64,000 nucleotides of DNA, taken from Pomphorhynchus laevis. Lineage: Eukaryota > Acanthocephala > Palaeacanthocephala > Echinorhynchida > Pomphorhynchidae. Positions within the stretch are counted from its first letter, which is position 1; the number at the start of each line of letters is the position of its first letter. The translations under genes and the position numbers were made by a program. Below are positions 55,873-64,000 of this stretch, piece after piece. The stretch covers positions 1-64,000 of the forward strand of contig WNNJ02001774.1 in the NCBI GenBank assembly GCA_012934845.2. Direction: 5' to 3'. The notes below the pieces were generated by a model. The model was not told where the DNA came from and made no database searches. It saw only the letters and a list, made by a program, of their open reading frames with translations.

Positions 55873-56039
55873 TTCAATAAGAACATTAATTATAAATTTA
55901 TTTTATTTAAATATAATAGTTTATTAGGTTATCACAATTGATGTAGTATTTTTTATATTAAAGCGGAACAATTTGCGCTTTATTGGATAAATTTTAATCT
56001 GCATGTTGTCATCAATTAATAAATTTATTAAAATCTTGT

Positions 56040-56110
56040 CTAGCTATTTTCAGAAAAATCGATATCTTCAATTTATAAAAGTAATTGTGGATTCATGGAA
56101 AATGTGTAAG
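56040..56110 (+). other. Possible small exon
   Basis: After TAGCTATTTTCAG, an in-phase stretch encodes KNRYLQFIKVIVDSWKM and reaches a GTAAG donor near 56107. It fits between the two F-BAR exons before and the candidate exon after, but the evidence is only splice signals and phase. Confidence 0.25.
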
Positions 56111-56593
56111 AACAGAATTTGCAATCGATATATCTAGGATTATTTTTTAAATTATATAAATTTTTTATCATACTGTGTTGTTTTAATATTATAAAATATT
56201 AAAAGAATACAATATGTATTAAAAATATAAAAATGTAGATCAAAAATATAAATTTTATATTTTTATATGATAAAAATATAATATTATATAATATTATATA
56301 ATATTATATTTTTATATGTTGTTATATTTAGTTATTGAATGTATTTGAATTATAAATGACATGAAAAATATTCAAAATTACAGGTTTATTCAATAAGCAT
56401 TTAAAACATGAGTGCTTTGATTTTTATATAGCACGAAATTTATATTTTGCGAGAGTATATTATGAATAATATTTATTTCTTTAAATCGTGATTTTACATT
56501 GACATTCTGAAATTGGCTATATCAAAAACACGTCTCACTGAATCCTTAGCAAAATCAAAATTACTAAAAATGTGTGACAAGGCACCGCGCAAT

Positions 56594-56797
56594 CAGAAAC
56601 GTGTTCCATTCCAAAATACTTTGGGTCAGAATTGTGCAATCCACCTGCGTAACGAATGCCTTCATTGTAAGGAAGAAAATCTAGACCGTTTTGAACGTGT
56701 AGAGTATAGTGTATATTTCGCAAAAGAATTAGCAAAAGATTCTATTATATTCTATTATGCATATTTTTATATGTTTCACAAGATATATGTATTATAA
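56594..56797 (+). CDS. Candidate further F-BAR exon
   Basis: Open frame with NQKRVPFQNTLGQNCAIHLR, NECLHCKEENLDRFERVEYS and VYFAKELAKDS. The pattern R-N-x-C...EE...R(F/I)...(Y)..(A)..L resembles the late F-BAR helix, where the family has a C...(Q)xxEExRIxxLK motif. Acceptor-like CAG sites before KRV (near 56597) or NCA keep phase 0. The frame is open further left to 56513 and ends in AT-derived hydrophobic residues, so the right border is before about 56745. Confidence 0.4.
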   Translation, partial: QKRVPFQNTLGQNCAIHLRNECLHCKEENLDRFERVEYSVYFAKELAKDSIIFYYAYFYMFHKIYVL

Positions 56798-57172
56798 ATG
56801 AATAATAACCAAAATAGTTTAATAATGGATTTGTTACAAATTTAATATTAAAGTCAGACAAACATATTTTGAATTTGGTTAAATAGTCATTTTGTCATAT
56901 ATCTTTATTAAAATTTTGACGACTATTTTTATTCTACACGTTGCTTTACAGCCAACAGGCTTGTAAGCCAAATAATTTTAATGTTTATAAATTTAAATAT
57001 TTGTGTATTTTAGTCAAAGTAAAATAATTAAATGCTTAAATTAGATTGAATAAATGGTATTTTATTCAATCTAAAAATTACTGAAAATTAGAAAACATAC
57101 CGTAGATGACTACGATTCATAGACATAAATTATACTAAAATATGCATAAACATACATATATTTCATAAACAT

Positions 57173-57440
57173 ATGAGATTAATAGGATATAATATTAAAA
57201 ACTTTATATTATTTATTTTAGAATATAATATCGAAGAAAACATATCAATATTAAATCAAAAACTATTAGAAAAAGAAGATTTTTGGATTAAAACGCTTAA
57301 TTCCATGTACCCATTAGGATTGAATGACGTGGTACAAGGAATTGGCAGAAGTAGTATAGTACATAATAAACAACTATATTATAATAATACGGTTATAAAT
57401 ATAATAAAGTTGTATGTTATAAATACAACTATATTATAAT
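57173..57440 (+). pseudogene. PLE upstream nuclease-like segment
   Basis: The frame contains NIEENISILNQKLLEKEDFW then IKTLNSMYPLGLNDVVQGIG. EDFWIKTL...P.GLN is the ending I know from GIY-YIG-type domains that precede the RT in one large invertebrate PLE group (permuted order, Naiad-like). The GIY part itself is not visible. It lies 30 bp upstream of the RT frame on the same strand, which supports the permuted layout. Confidence 0.55.
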
Positions 57441-57466
57441 AACAACCATCAAGTAAATATAAATAT

Positions 57467-58160
57467 ATGGATAAAGTTGAATTAATAGAATTCTTAAATA
57501 TTTTGATAAATCAAAATTATTTAAAAGTAGGGACATCTATATTTAGACAAGTAAAAGGTTTTCCAATGGGTGGTAAGAGTAGCCCAATTATAGCTGACTT
57601 GCTTTTAAGCTTTATAGAATATGAATTTGCTCATAACTGTTTTAAAAAAAACTAAATCTAAACTATATAAATATATGAAATATATGTTTCGATACATTGA
57701 TGATATATGTGTATTTAATTCTAATAATTTTTATTCAATTAGTGAACAAATTTATCCAGAAATCCTTATACTTAACAAAACCAATATTAATGATAAAGAA
57801 GGTGTATATCTAGATATGAACATTAAATTAAAATAAATAAAAACTACTATTAATTTATATCGTGTAGATAACATATTAAAATTTACAATAAACATTTTTG
57901 CATGAGCATTCATGCATACCATATAATATAAAATATAATACATTAAATAATTAAATTTTAAGAATTGCAACAATTTGTAATGATATTGGCTTTCTTCAAA
58001 ATCATTTAAATAATTTAATAGATACATATTTTAAATTAGGTTACTATAAAAATACCATCAAACAGAAAATAGTAAAATATATAAATCAACACAATAATAT
58101 AAAGAATAAATTTAAACTCTTAAGTGGCAAATTTTTATGGATGGATAATAAATAATATAC
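57467..58160 (+). pseudogene. PLE reverse transcriptase, longest copy of the main family
   Basis: DKVELIEFLNILINQNYLKV, GTSIFRQVKGFPMGG, SPIIADLLLSFIEYEF; then YKYMKYMFRYIDDICVFN with catalytic YIDD codons at 57693-57704; EQIYPEILILNKTNINDKEG and VYLDMNIKLK; then the C-terminal block to FLWMDNK (about 58150). Two or more frame breaks show it is inactive, but order and spacing give the family plan. Neighbours are the nuclease-like segment upstream and the structured tail downstream. Confidence 0.85.
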
Positions 58161-58520
58161 TTTATATTAGAATAAGATACTAGATAGTTTTATCAGAGGA
58201 AATACATCATTATATGTATTTGGCCCCGCTGCTATGTTGGGCAGATGAGTTAGGGCCGAAACCTGATAGCATAGAAGTTCCTCCTGATGACCTTTAATTC
58301 TTATTCTGATACAACGTCTGTTATTTATTAGTCAATTCATAAAAATGACGTTTATTTTAAATTTCATTTTTTAACTTGATTTATATTATAAAAAATCTTA
58401 AAACAATTATTTATTTTATTATTTAATTATTAAATTTTGATTTAGCATTATTATGTTTTGTTTATTTTATAATTATATTAAATACGTAGACTCAGTTATC
58501 TGATTTGATTGGTAATTGCA
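58160..58520 (+). repeat. PLE 3' tail, complete
   Basis: From TATACTTTATATTAGAATAA through the pseudoknot (58217-58290), ACAACGTCTGTTATTTATTA, the short hairpin near 58330 and A/T DNA to TACGTAGACTCAGTTATCTG ATTTGATT at about 58483-58512. This gives the full length of the tail, about 350 bp. Confidence 0.8.
58217..58298 (+). ncRNA. PLE 3'-tail pseudoknot
   Basis: GGCCCC (58222-58227), CTGCTATG (58229-58236), GGGCC (58253-58257), GAAA (58258-58261), CATAGAAG (from 58270), TTCCTC, CTGATGA (58284-58290). Pairing CTGCTATG/CATAGAAG has one mismatch. Confidence 0.5.
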
Positions 58521-58679
58521 AGTAATTATAAAAATAGCTAGGTTTGCAAATTGAAGGTAAAACCTTCCCTGTCAACGCTGATTTAATTTGAAATCTGAAA
58601 TGATTTCAATTAAATTTGCAAAATGTAAGACGAAGTCTCATTAAAATCTAATTGTCAATAAATTAGACGATTCGAGTGC

Positions 58680-59160
58680 TCGTCAGCCAACATCAAAAGG
58701 ACCGAAACGATAAACGTAGGTATTTGATCAGTAGTAGCTGATGAGGTCCACCAATACTGAAATGTAGCATACTACTTTTGGCGCTTAGATCGGATTAAAG
58801 CAGCTTGCAGGATATAGTCATCAAAATTTTAATACTCATCATCATTAAATTCTTTTTTATTATTTCTAAAAGCCTTTTAAAAATCCATAAATCTGTTTTG
58901 ATGGACGATTATTCAAATAGAAGTATAGGCCACTCAAACCAAACGCGTTATGCACCACTATACACCTACTTAAACCAATGTTTAATCGTCTTGCAGACAG
59001 AACAACTATACCAAACCAATGCAGCGACTTTTGGCGTTTTCTGTGGTCGTTGTTCCAGCTGATCCGATACTGAAACGTTTGAAAGAGTAAATATGCGCGT
59101 GAGATGAGGACTCTGAATATCGATAGGGTCAGCTTCGATCTCACGTTTAGATTGCTAATT
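58680..59160 (+). mobile_element. Retrozyme-like or PLE-terminal unit with two hammerhead cores
   Basis: GC-normal stretch. The left core (58733-58776) is described separately. About 250 bp to the right, ACTTTTGGCG recurs (58774 and 59028), followed there by CTGATCCGATACTGAAACGTTT. This is a decayed second core lacking the GA of CTGATGA. Repetition of post-cleavage sequence after both cores suggests a unit of about 250-300 bp between two ribozymes. Frames on both strands (58805-59062, 58866-59144) have no family resemblance and are probably incidental. Confidence 0.45.
58733..58776 (+). ncRNA. Hammerhead ribozyme, type I, intact core
   Basis: Stem I AGTAG (58733-58737) with CTACT (58772-58776). 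CTGATGA at 58738-58744. Stem II GGT...ACT over 58745-58758. GAA then stem III ATG-TAG-CAT with a three-base loop, followed by A as the cleavage-site base (58771). All invariant core residues are present, and the three-pair stem III is the minimal form reported for PLE and animal retrozyme hammerheads. Short stems suggest that a dimer may be the active form. Confidence 0.65.
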
Positions 59161-59577
59161 CTTTAGACTTCTGTGTTTTTGATTATTTTACTTTGAAGGA
59201 TCACAGTCAAAGTCAGAATATTGATTGTCAACGTACAGGTTAAAAAATAATCATCAAAATTTCAATGGTAAAGTCGTCAAAGTTTCAAATGTATCAATGA
59301 CTGCACATTAGTTATAATTCAGTCAGATATAATAATGAAATATTCTTAATCACTTATAGACTATAAGTGATATAAATTATATTAAAAATTAAAGTATACA
59401 ATTTTATAAAATTACATAAGTTATATAATTATATATAATTATATTAGATTATAAAAATTTTATTTTTTATATAAATTATATAATTATATTAAAAATTAAG
59501 AGGTAATTATAATTGATATAACTAAGAAATAATAATTGAAATTACTAAGAGATAAAAAATATAAATATAATATTATG

Positions 59578-59605
59578 GACAGATTACAATCTGTCCATAA
59601 TAAAT
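59578..59605. repeat. Palindrome at the LINE's left edge
   Basis: TTATGGACAGATT and its complement AATCTGTCCATAA with ACA between. It stands at the boundary between AT-rich DNA and the GC-normal LINE region. Confidence 0.65.
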
Positions 59606-59609
59606 TAAA

Positions 59610-61870
59610 TCAAGCACGGTTTACAATTAATAGTGGGAATACGGCCCTTCAACATTCGACTGATTGTTAGTCATGTAATGAACCTAATGCAAGATGCAAA
59701 GCATGTTCGTATGATGCTCAGGAAGAAGTTGCACGCACTGCTGTTTAAAATCGTGTGCTAATATTTTAATTCCACCAACACTCATCTAATGGATGTATTA
59801 AGCTTTTGTAGCATTTCATTTCCTGATTTTACACAACTATCTAAAACAACAATTGATTCCATAGCCAATATCGCAACAATCATTCAACTAAAATCAACAT
59901 ATATTTATCCTCAATGTATTCAGGAAATCGTTCGTCAAGAAGGGAAACACACGAGGTGCAATGTGTGATTATCGACTGTCCTATTTGGATACCGATATGG
60001 CTAACAAAGCGAATTCCATCCGGATTCCAGAATAGAATGCCTACGGTTTGTTTTGCGCCATTCGGAATATTGACGAAAACGTCTAAAAGCTAAATGCATT
60101 TTTAAGCGATATGAATACGAAAGAGGATTCCATTCGGGTTTCAAGAACAGAAGGTCTATTGCTGCTTTTGGGCCGCTTTGAATATTGACGAAAACGTCAA
60201 AAAGCTACATGCGTTTTTAACAACACTCAGCATCCTCGACCTTAACTATTCCACGTCAGATGATATTTCGAAACTTAAAATAATTATCTAAGCTCTACTA
60301 TTCCGCTTAATGTATGCGCCATTATCATCCGACGATTGCAATCATTCGTCCAAATTGCTAAATTAGCTATCCCAACCCTAGTTGTCAATAACTGTCATAG
60401 CTGTCAATTAATCCGATCACCACATTCTACATCCAACTTGTCATCTGAAGTTGGAGGTACACCAAATCTTCTCAAAACAATAAAAAACTGTGGAATGGTG
60501 TCAAACGATTTCTGACTGGGGATGATGATAAAGAAGTTTCAGTTGTACTGCGATAATTTGATCTCAGTAAAACACACAATGCGAAAATTAGTCGTTTATC
60601 AGCTACTAGAGAAGATGTCCCGATATTTATACGTGTTACGCTCTCTTCAGCTTCAGTCCTAAAAGTAATCCAAGCAGCTAGCAAGTTAAGAACATCCGTT
60701 ACGTCATTTCTTCTACGTTCAACCTACCGAAAGAAAGCCGCTCTCGTGAATACAATATTCGTCAACTCTACAGGGAAACTCAATCAGAAAACCCAACCAA
60801 ACTTTTGTCATTCTAAATAGTCGCATTGAGTCAATTTCAACGTTTACTGTAATTCCGTGAAATGAATGACTAGTACATTCAGCGTGATCATCATTTTCCT
60901 TTACTCGCAACTGCGAATCAGCTGCTCAATAAAAACACATACAATAATCCCTCTTATATTAAATTACCTGCATTGACGAGTACACCCATAATTTCTTCTA
61001 ATCCATCATGTAATAAAATCCAAGCTGCCCAATCTATAATTCGAATCTTGTACTCGAACGTCTGAGATACTTAATTTCTATCGGGTTCTTCGCATTCTTG
61101 CCTACATTGAATGTCATCATTCTAACCGAAACGCTTTCGACTAACTTAACACTATTCGTTAACATAACCCAATGTTAGATAAGCCTAGCTATTTCGACGC
61201 AATGATTTTAATTGCGTCGAAATATAAGAGAGTTCGTCCTAGATAAGGATCGTTGGAAGGATTAAATGCTGACTTTGCTCGGATGATAAAGACATATCTC
61301 CTATTGAGATTCACATTCCCGTTCTCATATTTGTGGGTTTCTACTTCTCATCGATCATGACGTCTGCACAGATTAGATTAACTTTCTACCCTTATCGGTA
61401 TGTTAGATCTTGACAGGCCAAGTTCTAGACCGACTACATAATTATTGCTCCCGAAATCACCTAACCGTAAATGTTCTCAACACTAATTAAATTAGATTCC
61501 GTCGAGATGGACGTTTTCCTAGATAATCATTAAACTTAAATGGGCAATCTATAGATATGATATATTCCTATAAATATCATGGAGTGCATTTAACCTCTTT
61601 ATGGTCTTTCCGTCTACACTTAGAACAGAAAGAATGCAAAATCATGACTTCCAATCAATCATTGAATAAACTACGCAGCCTTTTCTTAAAAAATGCTCTC
61701 CGTTTCTTAAAAGTCATGCTGACACAAATAATCGCATATGCTCTTCCGATCTTCTGGAGTGACATGTCTGTCCGTAATTTCCAACACATTGACGGGTGCA
61801 AATGGCGTCTTATTAAAAAGGTTGACTTTTCTCCTAAATGATTATGGCAATCAATAATAAAGGCAATCAT
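59610..61870 (+). pseudogene. Decayed LINE, jockey-like, plus strand
   Basis: A GC-normal 2.2-kb block. Left part (60480-60800): broken frames with REDVPIFIRVTLSSASVLKV and IQAASKLRTS, resembling the ORF1 region of insect-type LINEs. Middle (61040-61150): FFAFLPTLNVIILTETLSTN, the start of an apurinic-type endonuclease (the usual E-T-W-L is E-T-L-S). Right (61557-61841): YKYHGVHLTSLWSFRLHLEQ, LRSLFLKNALRFLKVMLTQI and IAYALPIFWSDMSVRNFQHI, the RT C-terminal region. Most of the RT is deleted. Many stops; an old copy. A partial duplication is seen at 59995-60075 versus 60115-60215 (GATTCCA..CGG.TT and GACGAAAACGTC words). Confidence 0.65.
61189..61225. repeat. Hairpin inside the LINE
   Basis: ATTTCGACGCAAT, loop GATTTTA, ATTGCGTCGAAAT. 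Shape and loop resemble the inner hairpin at 55.8 kb (CTATTTCGAC...GATTTTC...GTCGAAATAG), so it may be an inserted relative. Confidence 0.6.
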
Positions 61871-61874
61871 TGAT

Positions 61875-63660
61875 TAAATAAATAAATCGATATATGCATT
61901 ATCATATTATTAAACTGACCATTTAAAAGTCATTTAATTATGGGTATGTAAACCCATACTTTTAATATCATGATATTTATTGGTAAGATTCATAAAAATT
62001 AAAAAATTACGAAACTAAGGAGACTTTCCGCTTCTGCCAATAATATTTTAAGTTTAAATTTTATTTTAAAATATTTTTTTTAATTTTATTTTTCTTAATT
62101 TCATGCTTAATAATTAATACTTCCATTTTATATTTAACCTCAATTTATTTAAATATTCGTATTATTGAAGCTTAATCACTAGAGTGGCAAGAATTTAATT
62201 GATCGCATTGTTTAATTAATAAAAGAATAATTGTGGCCTTACCGATATTCGTGTCGTTTGTGCGTCGCCACTGGGGATAGCAAATTTTGTATTTTCTTTG
62301 CAAAATTTTGTCAGATTTTCTATTCCTGTTAAAATGAAACTAACAAGTAAAATGCTAATAATAAATTATTTATTAATGATTTTTTAATTAATTAATTATA
62401 TTTGTCTATAAATATTTTCTAATTTAACTGGTAATCTATTAAAATAATTAATCGACAAATTAGTAAAGTAAAAACCATATCAAAGTATGGTTTTTCTATT
62501 AAAACATATATTCAGCAATGCCATCATTATTTTATTTCGAATAATTTATTTAATTTTTCAATAAATATTAAGCTTTGCCTAAGATAAGCAAAAGCAAGCG
62601 TATTGTTGAATTCAACAATCACATGGGTAATTAAAAATCATAACATAATATAATAAACGTTTCAAAATAAAAATAATGATAATTTAATAAATAAAATTAA
62701 AATTATTAATTAATGACAATAATTTATAAACTGAAAATGGATAAAAGCAGATTTAATTGTCTTTTATAAAATTTACATTAAGGGAGTATGCTAATGCAAA
62801 ATAATATTGCTACCCAAATTATAAAACAAATTCGACTTATTATTTATATTAGCTTGAAAGACATTTTCGGTTGTAAGAAAATCGATAAATACTTTAAAGA
62901 AGTTTCACGAAAACCATCTTGCATTTAGGAAATTAACAAAATTCACTGTGGATGTAAGGACAAAGTCATTTGTGATTCACTTTAAAGTAAATTCATTTAA
63001 AGGGTTCACATATGATAATATAGCTTTCTGATGTTAAAAAGCTAAAATTATATTATTTCGTCAATTTTGGTATAAAGAGTATAGATAAATTGAATAAACT
63101 AAATTTATTTATTTTTATAAAAATCATTTAGGATCTAATGATTATAAATGTTTAATAATATTGAATAATTAGCTCTGTTCTTCTTTAGGTCGTTTTTCAG
63201 TTTTACTTGAGGTTGAATAACCTGAAGAAAACATATCTGTGTTTGAAAATTTTTGTAAAATTAGATTTTTTTGCTGCTTTAATCAATTAAAGAAAATAAA
63301 AGTATAATAAAAGATAATATAAGATTATATATTATTATATAATATTATATAATATATAATATTATCTTATATAATATAAGATAATTTTGATTAATTTATT
63401 TTAATTTGTTAACTAATATTTTAAAATGGATAACTGCAATTGATGAATTAGGGTGATATTATTGTGTCTACTCTGGAAAAATGGGATATACATTCGAGAC
63501 GTTAAGAATTGTATTCGTTTCGAACTTGACGTGTTTCATTTTGGTCAAATAAAATTTCAGACACGATTATTTATTTTAATTATACAATTTCTCTATTTGA
63601 AAGCTTTCGACGGTTTGTCCTTTTCAAGCATATACTGAAACGTATATGCATGAAATAATA
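61875..63660. other. AT-rich DNA, nothing recognised
   Basis: Near 63310-63385 there is a nearly pure TATAATATTATATAAGATAA palindromic run. A frame at 63453-63638 has no family match. Confidence 0.5.
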
Positions 63661-63669
63661 TAATTTTTC

Positions 63670-63740
63670 TAACGTTTCTTAAATTTCTGCAAGATTTAAA
63701 TTTCTATAAAGCGTAATTATACAAATACGTTAATACACGT
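63670..63740 (-). pseudogene. Small PLE RT fragment
   Basis: In minus sense, TACGCTTTATAGAAATTTAA then ATCTTGCAGAAATTTAAGAA matches TACGCTTTATAAAAATCTAG / ATTTAGCAGATTTTAAAGAA of the copy at 2.7-3.5 kb. It is the STLYKNLDLADFKEAL region of the RT. Confidence 0.45.
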
Positions 63741-64000
63741 ATTTCATTCGTATATAGAGGTTTATGTTATTTTAACAATACAGTATTTTTAATAAAACAT
63801 ATTAAATTATATTTTGTAATTATTTTTTCATAATGATTTAATAGAAAATCATTCACGCTACGATAAAAATTACAAATTTCGACTTGAATAATTATTACCA
63901 CGAAGTGATTTTCCGCAATGTTGAATAAGAACATCCATTCTTGATATCCATCTTGCCAGCATTTCTTCACGCAGTGATCTTGAAATTTGGATCTTGAAAT

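Noticed and set aside
58217-58298. HDV-like ribozyme for the tail pseudoknot
   Set aside because: The crossing stems recall an HDV fold, but there is no P3 hairpin between the P2 and P1 strands and no catalytic C in the right place; hammerhead core words fit better.
1-64000. LTR, Polinton or other capsid-bearing element
   Set aside because: No integrase, protease, gag-like, capsid or long paired LTR was recognised; the RTs seen are of PLE and LINE type.

Overview
This window looks like nuclear DNA of an invertebrate animal, very rich in A+T (by eye well above 70%) and dominated by repeats. The animal origin rests on spliced host exons with GT/AG introns (two of them tiny, 44 and 63 bp), an arginyltransferase-like and an F-BAR-like gene fragment, several LINE and Penelope-like retroelement (PLE) families, and hammerhead-ribozyme elements of the retrozyme kind. 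Flatworm, rotifer or cnidarian would all fit; I cannot choose. I see no bacterial gene, operon, rRNA or tRNA gene, and no recognisable LTR or capsid-bearing element.

Layout. 0-8.4 kb: a 5'-truncated PLE (minus strand), an unrecognised two-exon host gene (4.6-4.9 kb) and an ATE1-like fragment (6.4-6.7 kb). 7.5-11.9 kb: minisatellite, a SINE-like repeat, then two blocks of a GATAAATAA-type satellite around an interspersed repeat, a possible LINE end and a 13-bp minisatellite. 13.7-17.8 kb: unidentified open frames, two decayed pieces of an endonuclease-bearing LINE, and a 46-bp satellite whose unit comes from that LINE's coding region. 18-24 kb: 3' tails of the main PLE family in both orientations, plus the best LINE copy (21.2-22.4 kb). 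25-42 kb: palindromic MITE-like elements, a LINE remnant, hammerhead-like cores, and a retrozyme-like array at 36.1-36.8 kb. 44-52 kb: nested PLE copies and a 0.56-kb duplication. 53-57 kb: an F-BAR-like gene with a second PLE in its first visible intron. 57-62 kb: the longest copy of the main PLE with an upstream nuclease-like segment, a hammerhead locus, and a decayed jockey-like LINE. The end is unremarkable.

The connecting theme is self-cleaving or structured RNA carried by retroelements. Three separate hammerhead-type cores are visible: the 36-kb array, 58.73 kb, and the 28.36/38.97-kb pair. The 3' tail of the main PLE family also carries a repeated pseudoknot whose stems change in a compensatory way between copies. 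It holds all three hammerhead core pieces, but in a strand order that an ordinary hammerhead does not have. This is the most promising candidate for something undescribed. All coordinates and pairings were read by eye, without alignment or database search.
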